Both the position numbers and the translations under genes were made by a program. The notes below the pieces were generated by a model. That model was given only the letters and a program-made list of their open reading frames with translations, was not told the DNA's origin and did not search any database. From NCBI GenBank assembly GCA_934216615.1, contig CAKQCB010000001.1, forward strand, positions 806,001-870,000: 64,000 nt of DNA, read 5' to 3'. Below are positions 1 to 9,184 of the stretch, in pieces (position 1 is the first letter of the stretch; every line of letters starts with the position of its first letter). The DNA is from an uncultured Anaerolineae bacterium. GTDB lineage: Bacteria > Chloroflexota > Anaerolineae > Aggregatilineales > Phototrophicaceae.

Positions 1-597
1 TTTGACAATACGACGAGCGCCCGCGGCTTGTAACTGCTCAATTGCATAATCAAGGGTGGCAACATCTCCAGAAATCACGCGCTGGGTGGGACCATTATCG
101 TTTGCTAGAACCACCACGCCCCCTGTGTGCGCGCTTGCATCCGCACAAACTTGACGAATCACGCTGGCATCTAACGCCATGACAGCGGCCATCGCCCCCG
201 GGGAAGTTTCGCCAGCCTCAGTCATGAGGCGACCACGTTCACGAACAAGGCGTAAACCGTCCTCAAAAGAAACCGCGCCCGCTGCTGATAACGCGGTGAT
301 TTCACCGAGGCTATGTCCAGCAACACAATAAGGTTGAGCATCCGCCACAGTTTCACGAAACGCACGTAACAGCGCGATGCTGGTGACGTATAAAGCAGGT
401 TGTGTATTGAGTGTGAGATTGAGTTCCGCTTCAGGGCCTTCAAAACACAGGGTGGAAAGCGAGAAACCGAGGATTTCATCTGCTGTTTGAAATGTCTCTC
501 GTACAATCGGGAATGTGTCTAATAAATCTTTCCCCATCCCGATGACTTGGGAACCTTGTCCCGGAAACACCAGCGCGGTCTTAGACCATTCGAGCAT
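1..597 (-). CDS. fabD: Malonyl-CoA:ACP transacylase FabD (3' end cut by window edge)
   Basis: FabD moves the malonyl group from CoA to acyl carrier protein to feed fatty-acid elongation in the cytosol. The ATG is at 595-597, and the frame stays open for 199 codons to base 1, so the C-terminal third of a roughly 310-residue family is outside the window. The N-terminal FPGQGSQ motif (residues 11-17) and the nucleophile elbow GHSLGE (Ser96) are both present. A purine-rich AGGAAAGGG stretch precedes the ATG. It lies just downstream of rpmF on the same strand, the familiar rpmF/fab neighbourhood, but an intrinsic terminator separates the two, so fabD is either read through from rpmF or has its own start in the 53-bp gap. 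Confidence 0.95.
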   Translation of the reverse strand, partial: MLEWSKTALVFPGQGSQVIGMGKDLLDTFPIVRETFQTADEILGFSLSTLCFEGPEAELNLTLNTQPALYVTSIALLRAFRETVADAQPYCVAGHSLGEITALSAAGAVSFEDGLRLVRERGRLMTEAGETSPGAMAAVMALDASVIRQVCADASAHTGGVVVLANDNGPTQRVISGDVATLDYAIEQLQAAGARRIVK

Positions 598-650
598 CTC
601 AACAACCCTTTCCTCACAATGTATGGTGTGATGAACACTGTAAAATAGAG

Positions 651-694
651 AATAGAAAAGAGTCGTTCATGGTTGCAAGACCATGAACGACTCT
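651..694 (-). terminator. Intrinsic terminator after rpmF
   Basis: A perfect 15-bp inverted repeat (659-673 with 680-694, loop of 6 bases) is followed on the minus strand by a T-rich tail (CTTTTCTATT). It sits 20 bp past the rpmF stop and about 60 bp before the fabD start, so it ends or attenuates the rpmF transcript. Confidence 0.85.
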
Positions 695-714
695 CATCTC
701 ACCAATTAGATGGC

Positions 715-906
715 TTATTGTTCAGCGCTTTTAACTTCAATCACGGTTTCGCCACGATATGAACCGCAAGCGGGGCAAACATGATGTGCAAGGTGATAAG
801 CACCACAGGATGGACACTTTGCAAGCTGTTGCAAGCTCAACGCATCGTGAGCACGGCGTTTGTTGCGGCGGCTTGGCGAGTGACGTTTCTTAGGTAACGG
901 ACCCAC
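715..906 (-). CDS. rpmF: 50S ribosomal protein L32
   Basis: L32 is a small zinc-ribbon protein of the large ribosomal subunit. The 63-residue product has the basic N-terminal segment (PKKRHSPSRRNKRRAHDAL) followed by two CxxC pairs (Cys31/34 and Cys44/47) that would hold zinc. It starts with GTG at 904-906; the strong Shine-Dalgarno AGAGGAG seven bases upstream decides this start. A near-consensus sigma-70 promoter lies about 70 bp upstream and a strong terminator follows the gene, which fits a highly expressed, largely single-gene transcript. It has the length and motifs normal for the family. Confidence 0.97.
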   Translation of the reverse strand: MGPLPKKRHSPSRRNKRRAHDALSLQQLAKCPSCGAYHLAHHVCPACGSYRGETVIEVKSAEQ

Positions 907-975
907 GCGACTACTCCTCTACAAAAAAACATCCAACCGAGCAGGTTGGTATTGAGCGACTTAATATGCAGGGGC

Positions 976-1005
976 ATTATAAGGTTTTCAAGCGTTCAAT
1001 GTCAA
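976..1005 (-). promoter_or_regulatory. Near-consensus sigma-70 promoter of rpmF
   Basis: Read on the minus strand there is TTGACA (1000-1005), an 18-base spacer and TATAAT (976-981). Both hexamers match consensus exactly. Transcription should start near 969, leaving a leader of about 60 bases before the GTG of rpmF. Confidence 0.85.
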
Positions 1006-1136
1006 GGTAGCTTTGATTTAGGCCCTCAAGAATAAAGGGTTTCGTTTTCACGAAATGACGCGCTACCCTTTTACATGACAGTTACACGTCTCTAGGCAAC
1101 GCATCGATCCGTCTTAACCCGTATTGGAAATCGCTG

Positions 1137-1988
1137 ATGACAACGGCATTACAAACGATGCTCGAAACGATGATGGGTTGGAAAATCCAACAGGTCGATT
1201 TGATCAATCAAGGGCTTACACAGCTCTATAAAATCACAACGTTAGAAGGAAACTTTGTCTTAAAAATGCCTTTGCGTGACGATCATGATTTAATCATCGA
1301 AGCGCGGATGCTCCACTATTTAAAAGCACACTCTCAACTGCCTGTGCCACAAATCCTCATGGAAACGTCGGATATATTACTGCTTAGTTTTCATCAAGGG
1401 TCACACTTCTTTTCGCCAACCGTAGAACGTGAGATCGCTCACCAGCTTGCGCGGCTTCACTCCATCCGCGCTGATGCGTATGGTCTGCCGTTTGATACGC
1501 TGATCGGCGCTTTGCCACAACCCAACACGCAAGCCAGTTCATGGATCGAGTTCTTTAGCCAGTATAGATTGTGCTATATGGCAAAAATCGCCTTTGATGC
1601 GGGCCAGTTACCACGTCCGATGCTCCAGCAGATAGAGCATTTAAGTTCACGTCTGAATAGCTTTCTCGATGAACCGCCCTACCCTGCCTTAATTCATGGT
1701 GATCTGTGGTCAGGGAATGTGCTCGCCACTTATGACACCGCCACCGCATTCATCGATCCCGCAATCTATTATGCAGATCATGAAATTGAACTGGCGTTCA
1801 TCAACCTTTTTCATACGTTTGGCGACGCATTTTGGAATCCATACCAAGACTTAAAACCCATACGCCCCGAATTTTTCGAGGTTCGCCAACACATTTATAA
1901 TCTCTACCCACTCTTAGTGCATGTCACTTTATTTGGGGGAAGTTACCTTTCAAAAGTCGCGCATATTCTTCAGCGGTTTGCCCGTTAA
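1137..1988 (+). CDS. Fructosamine kinase / aminoglycoside-phosphotransferase-like kinase
   Basis: The 283-residue protein belongs to the kinase-like fold that contains fructosamine-3-kinases and aminoglycoside phosphotransferases. The catalytic loop HGDLWSGN (His187, Asp189) and the metal-binding segment FIDPAIYYADHEIELA are the form typical of the fructosamine/ketosamine kinase family (PF03881), which phosphorylates sugar adducts on proteins and starts their repair. An N-terminal VLK motif supplies the ATP-binding Lys. The start is ATG 1137; no strong Shine-Dalgarno is visible. The stop overlaps the stop of the convergent rarA by 4 bases and no terminator is visible between them. The substrate cannot be told from sequence, and a small-molecule kinase remains possible. 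Confidence 0.85.
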   Translation: MTTALQTMLETMMGWKIQQVDLINQGLTQLYKITTLEGNFVLKMPLRDDHDLIIEARMLHYLKAHSQLPVPQILMETSDILLLSFHQGSHFFSPTVEREIAHQLARLHSIRADAYGLPFDTLIGALPQPNTQASSWIEFFSQYRLCYMAKIAFDAGQLPRPMLQQIEHLSSRLNSFLDEPPYPALIHGDLWSGNVLATYDTATAFIDPAIYYADHEIELAFINLFHTFGDAFWNPYQDLKPIRPEFFEVRQHIYNLYPLLVHVTLFGGSYLSKVAHILQRFAR

Positions 1989-3217
1989 TCCTGTTCGGGC
2001 GGGAAATAATAACGTTTCTTATTAAGCTTTTCGGGCAAAAGTTCCGACGCATCATAGCGTTCATACCCTTCCCCATAGCCCAAGTCTTTCATCAACTTGG
2101 TGGGCGCGTTACGAAGTTTCAACGGGATGGGCAGTGCGCCCAATTGGTTGACATCCTCTAAAGCACGAAAGTATGCCTCGTATGTATGTTTACTTTTTGG
2201 AGCGAGCGCCATATATGCCGTGCCATGTGCAAGGTTGATCTGTGCTTCCGGCAGGCCGACAGTCTCGACAGCGCGAAATACCGCATTGGCGACATCAAGC
2301 GCATGAGCATCCGCGATGCCCACATCTTCGCTTGCAAAGATGACCAGACGACGCGCGATAAATTTCGGGTCTTCCCCACCAGCAATCATCCGCGCAAGAT
2401 AATACAATGACGCATCGACACTACTGGCACGCATACTTTTAATGAACGCGCTGATGGTGTTGTAATGTTCTTCCGCTTGTTTGTCATAACGCAGAAACTT
2501 GGATTGTAGTGCGTTTTTAAGATCGTCAACCGTGATCGGCGTTTGCGCATCTTTAGCGTACAGTTCTGAGGCGCTTTGTAACAAATTCAGCGCTTGACGC
2601 GCATCGCCATCTGCAAAATTGACGAGCATCTCCAGACTATCTTCTGCCAAGAGGATGTTCAGTTCATGACTTCCACGCTCAACGATGTGCTTCACTTCTT
2701 CGTTGTTCAACGCTTCTAAAACATAGACTCGACTACGCGAAAGTAACGCGGGAATCACTTCAAAACTTGGGTTTTCAGTCGTCGCGCCGATTAATATAAT
2801 CGTCCCATCTTCTACATACGGCAGTAAAAAATCCTGTTGGGATTTATTAAAGCGATGAATTTCATCCAAGAACAAAATCGGCGTTTGGGTTGTATCATCC
2901 GGTTCGAGCGCTGAAAATAAATCTTTAGGCTTATTGCGTTTTGCACGCACCCGTTCAACAATTTGACGAATCTCATCTTTGCTCGCAGACACAGCAGAAA
3001 GCTCGAAGAAATCACGCCCTGTTTCGCGTGCTAATATACGGGCTAAGGTCGTTTTACCCACGCCGGGAGGCCCCCATAAAATCATCGAATGGATGCGCTT
3101 ACTCCGCGCAATTTGAAAGAGAGGCTTCCCTTCCCCCACAAGATGTTTTTGACCGACATAGGTTTCTAGGCTATCAGGACGCACACGATCAGCTAAAGGG
3201 GCTGATTTAGAATTCAT
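1985..3217 (-). CDS. rarA: Replication-associated recombination protein A (RarA/MgsA AAA+ ATPase)
   Basis: RarA is a clamp-loader-like AAA+ ATPase that acts at stalled replication forks with SSB. The 410-residue length is near the family norm. Walker [10 protein letters not shown] (residues 49-57), Walker [10 protein letters not shown] (Asp118-Glu119), the GATTENPSF sensor-1 region and the LLSRSRVY arginine-finger region are all visible, followed by the C-terminal tetramerisation part (SKHTYEAYF to the end). ATG 3215-3217 is preceded by GGAG at a long spacing of about 11 bases. It lies downstream of a membrane glycosyltransferase gene on the same strand with a 36-bp gap, which may put both on one message without implying a shared role. 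Confidence 0.95.
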   Translation of the reverse strand: MNSKSAPLADRVRPDSLETYVGQKHLVGEGKPLFQIARSKRIHSMILWGPPGVGKTTLARILARETGRDFFELSAVSASKDEIRQIVERVRAKRNKPKDLFSALEPDDTTQTPILFLDEIHRFNKSQQDFLLPYVEDGTIILIGATTENPSFEVIPALLSRSRVYVLEALNNEEVKHIVERGSHELNILLAEDSLEMLVNFADGDARQALNLLQSASELYAKDAQTPITVDDLKNALQSKFLRYDKQAEEHYNTISAFIKSMRASSVDASLYYLARMIAGGEDPKFIARRLVIFASEDVGIADAHALDVANAVFRAVETVGLPEAQINLAHGTAYMALAPKSKHTYEAYFRALEDVNQLGALPIPLKLRNAPTKLMKDLGYGEGYERYDASELLPEKLNKKRYYFPPEQD

Positions 3218-3253
3218 GGGTTGTTTACTCCGTTATTCAACTTAGTCTGAACT

Positions 3254-4840
3254 TCAACGCCGTTGATATAATTGCATGGCAGTCCCATAATAGGTTGCAG
3301 GATACTCTAAAATAAGCTCATAATCTTCTTGAAACCACGTTTGTTGTGCAATACCCAAGAGGATCGCGGCATCCATTGTGACATAAAAATCCGGTTGATA
3401 ATCAAAAATAATTTGTGGTGGCGTCGCATAATTCTGCCCCTCCATCACAAAACGAGGATCGACAGGATAATAAGCTGTTATTTCAGGAGTGACTAAGCCA
3501 ACGGTGTCGATGATCGTCGCACGACTAAAATAACCCACCGCACCGATATCACCAGCGGCAACACGAGTTTCCTCACTCACCCCTATTTCATCATGCAAAT
3601 ACCGTCCCATACCTTCATATAACAATTCAATTGCATGCCATGCCATAAGCGGTGCTGGTCGGTCGGCCCCATGATCTGGGTGCAAAGTCCAGCCACTTAA
3701 CGAGGTAAAAACCCATAATATTCCAGTAGCAATGGTCAAGCCATAAGCAAGTTTTTCTTGGTTTAACTTTTTAAGACCGCTGAAAACCGCCCAAGTGCCA
3801 ATCATAATGCTCATAATGAGCGCGGGGAGTGGAGGAGCCATATACCATCGAAAAATCAACGGATTGAGAATTCCAAACGCCAAGATATATATCCATGGAT
3901 ACATCATAAACGGGATGATGCGAGGCACCCGATGGATTGCGAAAAGAATAGCAAACGCGCTCAACAACAAAAAGATGATGCTACACACCATCGTTGCCAA
4001 AGAGCCAAAAGCATCAAACACAAAAGTGGCATTCGCGTACGTTGTGATCAATTGCCCTAACGCAGAAAATGGCGCTAACACGTACGCATCTCGTTTAGCG
4101 GTCACTGAATTAGGGATTGGCGACCCAAAACTAGCAGTCGCCCAAAGCACATAAGGAAGTAAAACCAAAACAATTGTTAACCATGTAACGATTGGAATGC
4201 GACGTGTTTTAAGCCAACGCTCGATTAATTGATATAAAAGTAATGGGCCGATCCAAAGTACGGCATCAACACGGGTTAACAAGCCTAAAGCAATACAAAT
4301 GCCAATTCCAATATCTTGACGATACACACTTAACTTTGCTGGTTTTATTTCGCTATCAGAAGACGGGATATCACGCTGAACAAATAGCCATATCGTGGCA
4401 ACCATCCAGAAAATATTCACACTGGTTTCCATTCCTCCAATAGCAAAGGTCACACTCATTGGAGAAATAGCCCATAAAACAGCGGAAAAAAAAGCAATCC
4501 CACTATGACCAATCAGTTTACGAGCGATGAGAAACAAACAGATAACCGTGCCTACATCTGCAAGTGTACTCACCCAAATTGCATAATGTGGATAATCTTG
4601 CCCTCCTGCAATCATGCCTATAATGGTCATTAAAAATGCAAATAACGGCGTTGTTGTGCCTAACGTTGCAACACCATAATTATAAACAAAGCCAAAACCT
4701 TCTATGAGATTCCGACTATAGCGAAAGGTAATAAACGCATCATCAATTGTTCTAGGCCCGGGCAAAGCTCGCATAACGACGGTTATAATAACCAAAATAG
4801 CAAAGAAAAATAGTATATTGCGCTGATGGGACGCCATCAT
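3254..4840 (-). CDS. Polytopic GT-C-type glycosyltransferase-like membrane protein
   Basis: This 528-residue protein has about 10-12 hydrophobic segments and the GT-C layout: an acidic pair just after the first membrane helix (IDDAFITFRYSRNL, residues about 32-45) and a soluble C-terminal part. GT-C enzymes transfer sugars from polyprenyl-phosphate donors on the outer face of the membrane. The C-terminal segment GDIGAVGYFSRATIIDTVGLVTPEI closely resembles HDIGAVGYFTERPILDIAGLVSPEV in the gene at 35198-36757, so the two are paralogs. AAGGAA upstream supports ATG 4838-4840. No sugar or acceptor can be assigned. The gene is more AT-rich than rarA downstream. Confidence 0.75.
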   Translation of the reverse strand: MMASHQRNILFFFAILVIITVVMRALPGPRTIDDAFITFRYSRNLIEGFGFVYNYGVATLGTTTPLFAFLMTIIGMIAGGQDYPHYAIWVSTLADVGTVICLFLIARKLIGHSGIAFFSAVLWAISPMSVTFAIGGMETSVNIFWMVATIWLFVQRDIPSSDSEIKPAKLSVYRQDIGIGICIALGLLTRVDAVLWIGPLLLYQLIERWLKTRRIPIVTWLTIVLVLLPYVLWATASFGSPIPNSVTAKRDAYVLAPFSALGQLITTYANATFVFDAFGSLATMVCSIIFLLLSAFAILFAIHRVPRIIPFMMYPWIYILAFGILNPLIFRWYMAPPLPALIMSIMIGTWAVFSGLKKLNQEKLAYGLTIATGILWVFTSLSGWTLHPDHGADRPAPLMAWHAIELLYEGMGRYLHDEIGVSEETRVAAGDIGAVGYFSRATIIDTVGLVTPEITAYYPVDPRFVMEGQNYATPPQIIFDYQPDFYVTMDAAILLGIAQQTWFQEDYELILEYPATYYGTAMQLYQRR

Positions 4841-5032
4841 TTGTTATTTCCTTAAATTAACTGAATTTGAATAAGCAAATATTCAGGAAAAGTAAAAGTA
4901 TCAAAGTAGGATTTCGTGACATAGCAGATACTTTTTTAACTACTTTGATTATTTTCTAAGCGAAAAACTTAAGATGCTCTTCGTATTGTAATATTCTCTA
5001 TTATGAGCAAGTAGGTCTGAGTAAACATAATT

Positions 5033-5854
5033 ATGTGGTTATTTGACTTTCGAATTTTTTATTTTGCTGGACAAGCCGTTTTAAAGGGGGAATCACCTTA
5101 TCTCATTGAGGGATTTATTTCTCCTTATCCACTAGCAATGCTATTTGCTCTTTTTGCTTGGATACCTGAAATTATTGCGTATGTTCTATATTTGTGCCTA
5201 AATATTTTCTTATTGTGGAAGATTTTAGGGAAAGGCATGATCTGGCCGCTCTTATCTTTTCCTGTAGCATTTAATTTATTTGTTGGGCAAGTTGATCTTA
5301 CCCTTGCGCTTCTTGTCACACTTGTAGGTGTTCCTACACTTCCGCTCTTATGGGTCAAACCACAAATAGCTTTTGTACTAGCACCTTTCTACTTACGAAG
5401 TATAAATAAGAAACAATGGGGATCGTTAATACTTATAAGTGGAATGATTCTTGTATTCAGTTTTATATTACGACCTATTTGGCTTGAAGAATGGATAAGC
5501 GCTGCCCCGACGATTACAAGCTATGCAAGTCGTGATTCTAATCTACGTTGGCTCATACCTCTGGATTTAAAAAATCATTTTTTAATAATCGCGCTTTTTT
5601 TGCTCCCCATAATTACCTTATGGGTACGACAACGAAAACCCTCGTGGATAATACTGCAATCAATTATGCCCACTTCAAATATTTACTCAGCTTCGGTACT
5701 TGCTGAATGGATCGGACCTATTGAAGCCGTCTTATCTTGGATAGTTGTCGTTTTAAGTGGTGGACAGATACATCAAGGTATGCCCCTATTTGTAATAGGA
5801 ATAAGCATATTAATACGCCTTAAGTTATCTAAACGAAAAACTATTCAAGAGTGA
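5033..5854 (+). CDS. GT87/DUF2029-like membrane glycosyltransferase, short and AT-rich
   Basis: The 273-residue product is mostly hydrophobic (about 7-8 membrane segments). It opens directly with WLFDFRIFYFAGQAVLKGESPY, resembling the conserved loop of the GT87 (DUF2029) family of polyprenol-phosphate-mannose-dependent transferases, and contains the WVKPQ segment typical of the family. GT87 proteins normally have a membrane helix before that loop and run near 400 residues, so this looks N-terminally truncated or is a short relative. A stop codon 15 bases upstream of the ATG rules out extension in frame. There is no good ribosome binding site. Codon use is clearly AT-richer than in neighbours, which suggests recent transfer or decay. 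Its stop directly abuts the stop of comM. Confidence 0.6.
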   Translation: MWLFDFRIFYFAGQAVLKGESPYLIEGFISPYPLAMLFALFAWIPEIIAYVLYLCLNIFLLWKILGKGMIWPLLSFPVAFNLFVGQVDLTLALLVTLVGVPTLPLLWVKPQIAFVLAPFYLRSINKKQWGSLILISGMILVFSFILRPIWLEEWISAAPTITSYASRDSNLRWLIPLDLKNHFLIIALFLLPIITLWVRQRKPSWIILQSIMPTSNIYSASVLAEWIGPIEAVLSWIVVVLSGGQIHQGMPLFVIGISILIRLKLSKRKTIQE

Positions 5855-7468
5855 TCAATACATCGTCTGCCGAGGACGATACTGGATTGCTTCGGCAATA
5901 TGATGCACTTCAATGCGATCACTATCCGCGAGGTCGGCAATCGTCCGCGCTAATTTTTGCACCCGATGATAGGCTCGTGCGCTTAACTCCATGCGCTTAG
6001 AAGAAATTTCTAAGAGCTGTTTGGCTTCTGCGGAAAGCACACAATACTTATTAATTTCACTCACGCCCATATCGGAATTGGCGTATAAACCACGATGCTT
6101 TTCGAAACGTTCGGTTTGACGAGCGCGGGCCGTTTCAACCCGCTGACGAACCATGATTGAAGATTCCGCTTGGGTGGTTTGGGCCAGTTTTTCATATTCA
6201 ACACGCGGAACATCAATATGAATATCAATTCGATCCAGCAATGGCCCAGAAAGTTTGCTTTGATAGCGCGTGATCATAGCAGGGGTACACGTACAAGATT
6301 TCACGGGGTCGCCAAAATAACCACAAGGACACGGATTTTGCGCCAAAATCAGCATGAAATTCGCAGGGAAAGTCAATGTGCCCCGAGCGCGACTAATCGT
6401 GACCACTTTATCTTCAATCGGTTGACGTAACACTTCGAGTACATTACTAGCCAGCTCATTCGCCTCGTCGAGAAAAAGCACGCCACGATGACTCAACGTC
6501 GTTTCCCCGGGGCGAGGAATGGATCCACCGCCGATCATCCCCGCCGAACTAATCGTATGATGCGGTGCTCTAAAGGGGCGTTGTTGCATCAACGGCTGAT
6601 TTGCAGGTAGCAAATCAGCCACAGAGTAAATACGGGTGACTTCAAGCGCTTCTTCTTTCGACAAACGCGGAAGAATGCCGGGCATCGCGCGCGCAAGCAG
6701 GGTTTTCCCCGTTCCGGGTGGCCCACTCAAGCGCACATTGTGATTTCCCCCCGCTGCAATTTCTAAAGCGCGCTTGACGTGTTCCTGCCCACGAATATCC
6801 GCAAAGTCTGTAACCTGTTGGTCAACTTCATCGGCATTTGGCTCGGGTTCATCCGCGATGACAGAAATATAAGGTGCTACAACACTTAGGCCGTATAGAT
6901 GTTCCACCAACTGCCCTAGAGAATGAATCGGGATGACATCAATCCCATCAATTAAAGCGGCCTGTTGTGCATCCATTTCAGAGACATAAGCGGTTTTAAA
7001 TCCGGCTTGTTGGGCGGCGTGGATCATCGGCAGGATGCCTTGCACATGACGCAGTGTGCCATCTAGCGAAAGCTCTGCTAAAAAGACGGCTTGCTGTAAG
7101 CTTTTCAGCGGCACTTGGTCTGTGACCGCTAAGACACCAACAGCGATTGCAAGGTCATAAATAGGGCCGTGTTTCATCGAGTAGGCGGGGCTTAGATTAA
7201 CGGTATACCCTTTATTGGGAAATTGTAGAGAAGCGGTGGGTACGTCTTCAAGATGAGGAATATAATCCCCTAATAGACGTTGTTGTGTGGCGCGGTTTGA
7301 ATTTTTAATGGCAGACCGCACTCTTTCACGGCTTTCTTTCACGGCAGCATCAGGGAGGCCGACGAGAACGAAACTAGGGATTCCCACCTTCGGATTAAAA
7401 TCAACTTCTACATCCACAATATGGCCTTCTAAACCGACGACAGCGCAAGCATGAACTCTGGCTAACAT
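5855..7468 (-). CDS. comM: YifB/ComM family Mg-chelatase-like AAA+ ATPase
   Basis: ComM is a hexameric AAA+ helicase that promotes branch migration when incoming DNA recombines with the chromosome during natural transformation. The 537-residue protein shows the N-terminal Lon-protease-like ChlI domain (residues 1-190), Walker A GPPGTGKT (249-256), Walker B LFLDEANEL (Asp334-Glu335), the NPCPCGYFGD cysteine cluster and the C-terminal Mg-chelatase domain ending in ARTIADL. A Shine-Dalgarno AAGGAA supports ATG 7466-7468. Compared with the usual continuous run from SAIKNSG to FP and TVNL, about 20 extra residues (roughly 60-80) sit in the N-terminal domain; the frame is intact. In many bacteria comM is present without known competence, so transformation is not shown here. 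Confidence 0.93.
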   Translation of the reverse strand: MLARVHACAVVGLEGHIVDVEVDFNPKVGIPSFVLVGLPDAAVKESRERVRSAIKNSNRATQQRLLGDYIPHLEDVPTASLQFPNKGYTVNLSPAYSMKHGPIYDLAIAVGVLAVTDQVPLKSLQQAVFLAELSLDGTLRHVQGILPMIHAAQQAGFKTAYVSEMDAQQAALIDGIDVIPIHSLGQLVEHLYGLSVVAPYISVIADEPEPNADEVDQQVTDFADIRGQEHVKRALEIAAGGNHNVRLSGPPGTGKTLLARAMPGILPRLSKEEALEVTRIYSVADLLPANQPLMQQRPFRAPHHTISSAGMIGGGSIPRPGETTLSHRGVLFLDEANELASNVLEVLRQPIEDKVVTISRARGTLTFPANFMLILAQNPCPCGYFGDPVKSCTCTPAMITRYQSKLSGPLLDRIDIHIDVPRVEYEKLAQTTQAESSIMVRQRVETARARQTERFEKHRGLYANSDMGVSEINKYCVLSAEAKQLLEISSKRMELSARAYHRVQKLARTIADLADSDRIEVHHIAEAIQYRPRQTMY

Positions 7469-7759
7469 AAAGATTCCTTATGTAGAAGACATCAATTTAC
7501 ATTCAAAATGAGTACAAGCCATCACAAAATTAAGAAAACAATTCATTGACGTCGATAATAAATTTATGGGAAATAAAAAGATAATTTCTATATTTATTAC
7601 GGATAAATCCTAATTTTTCCTAAAGTTTTTTCCACTTTATCCTAAGGTAATATACACTAGCTATGATCGGTTCTAATTCATTCATTTCGCATTCAACACC
7701 CAATTATTCGATGATGAACATTGTAGTAAAACTTCGATACCATAACACACGAGAAGAGA
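7469..7759. other. AT-rich divergent intergenic region between comM and a kinase operon
   Basis: No gene or RNA was recognised in these 291 bp. The region must hold the promoters of comM (minus) and of the kinase at 7760 (plus). TATACA at 7651-7656 is a possible -10 box for the plus direction, with only a weak -35. The 15-mer AAATCCTAATTTTTC at 7605-7619 recurs exactly at 53259-53273, again about 150 bp before a plus-strand gene. Confidence 0.5.
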
Positions 7760-9184
7760 ATGCCAAACATTAATCGTAATAGTTTTCTAACGACAATTTT
7801 TGGAGCCGATGATGATAAGGCTGAATTAATTCCTGAAGAGCGCCTGTACCAAAGCAACACTTTTGTCAACGGCATCAAGCCCATTGCAGTCATCAGCGTT
7901 ATCTTAATTAGTCTCTACTTTTATCTAGCAATCACATACCGTTCTGTTCCAGCAACCATTCTCGGAACTGCTTGTACAATTCTATTTGGTATTTCAGTAT
8001 ATGGTATTCGCACCACCACACCCGATAACTTTCGCACGAATTTACGTTTATTCCTAGCTAGTGCAACCTTTGTTATCTTTTGTTTTGGTACATTTCAGAC
8101 CATTGAATTCACAATTTTAAGCGTTTTAGGGGTATGTCTGATCATCAGTTTCTGCACACTTTTAGAAACTGAACGAGGAACTTACTTTTGGGTGATCACC
8201 AATATCGCGATTTACTTGATCACGTTAGTTTTACATAACTATGTAGAGTTAGTGCCTTGGCCTTCACACACGTTAATTAATGCTGTGACCCAGCTCACCC
8301 CGATTATGCACTTTGTTGTTTTAGCCATTTTAGGGCAAGCGACAATCCGTCATTTCAAGATCACCCTACTCCATAGCAAACAACGCAGAGAGCAATTAGA
8401 AGCGCAGGAAGTCCAGCTTCGACTCACAGCCGCAAACTTAGCGCGTAGCAACCGTGAATTACAAGATTTTGCCTATGTTGCCTCGCATGACTTACAAGAA
8501 CCGCTCCGTAAGATCAATGCATTTGGAAGCCGTATTAAAAAGACGATGGGTGACAACATTGATGAACAGTCCAACGACTATTTGAACCGTATGTTGAATG
8601 CAGGAACCCGCATGCAAATGCTGATTGAAGATTTGCTCGCGTATTCACGCATCACAACCAAGCCTCATCCATTTACCTTAGTAGACCTCAATCATATCGT
8701 GGAAGAAACGATGGTCGATTTAGAGCTTACCATCGAACAAAGCGAAGCTTCTATAGAAATTAAACAGCTACCCAAAATCATTGGCGATAAAGTCAACCTC
8801 AAGCAACTCTTCCAAAACTTGATCAATAACTCGATCAAATACAGCAAGAAAGATGTTCCTACAAAAATACAAATCTACTCAGAAGCGGTGTTGCCGAGTA
8901 ATACCCCACATGAAAACCAATCCTACCGCATTTATGTAGTTGATAACGGCATCGGCTTTGACAACAAGTATTCTGAACGCATATTTGGAGTCTTCCAACG
9001 CTTACATGGGCGTAATGAATATGAAGGCTCCGGTATCGGTTTAGCAATATGCAGCAAAATTGTTGACCGCCACAGCGGCACTATCCAAGCGCGTGGTGAA
9101 GACGGTATAGGCGCAACATTTATCATCACCCTACCCTATCAGCCTATTATTGAAGAAGCAGAGGAAAAGTTAAATGAAGGCTAA
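7760..9184 (+). CDS. Membrane-bound sensor histidine kinase
   Basis: The 474-residue kinase has about six N-terminal membrane segments (residues 40-205) with little extracytoplasmic sequence. A charged coiled coil (205-235) leads to a HisKA domain with phospho-acceptor His243 in FAYVASHDLQEPLRKI. The HATPase domain shows an N box (NLINNSIKY), G1 (DNGIGF) and G2 (GSGIGLAI). The H-box form with LQEPLRK is that of phytochrome-type kinases partnered with Rcp1-like receivers, and exactly such a receiver follows with an 11-bp overlap. The sensed signal is unknown; the small loops favour a membrane-borne or internal cue. GAGAAGAG lies right before ATG 7760. Confidence 0.9.
   Translation: MPNINRNSFLTTIFGADDDKAELIPEERLYQSNTFVNGIKPIAVISVILISLYFYLAITYRSVPATILGTACTILFGISVYGIRTTTPDNFRTNLRLFLASATFVIFCFGTFQTIEFTILSVLGVCLIISFCTLLETERGTYFWVITNIAIYLITLVLHNYVELVPWPSHTLINAVTQLTPIMHFVVLAILGQATIRHFKITLLHSKQRREQLEAQEVQLRLTAANLARSNRELQDFAYVASHDLQEPLRKINAFGSRIKKTMGDNIDEQSNDYLNRMLNAGTRMQMLIEDLLAYSRITTKPHPFTLVDLNHIVEETMVDLELTIEQSEASIEIKQLPKIIGDKVNLKQLFQNLINNSIKYSKKDVPTKIQIYSEAVLPSNTPHENQSYRIYVVDNGIGFDNKYSERIFGVFQRLHGRNEYEGSGIGLAICSKIVDRHSGTIQARGEDGIGATFIITLPYQPIIEEAEEKLNEG

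Noticed and set aside
222..506. Open frame of 94 codons on the minus strand
   Set aside because: It lies in another frame of fabD, whose motifs are clear.
1034..1071. Hairpin AAAGGGT...ACCCTTT upstream of the kinase-like gene as terminator
   Set aside because: It has a 9-base bulge and only three T's, and no gene ends before it on the plus strand.
5855..7468. Reading comM as a magnesium chelatase subunit
   Set aside because: The N-terminal ChlI/Lon-like domain, length and cysteine cluster are those of YifB/ComM; no chlorophyll genes are nearby.
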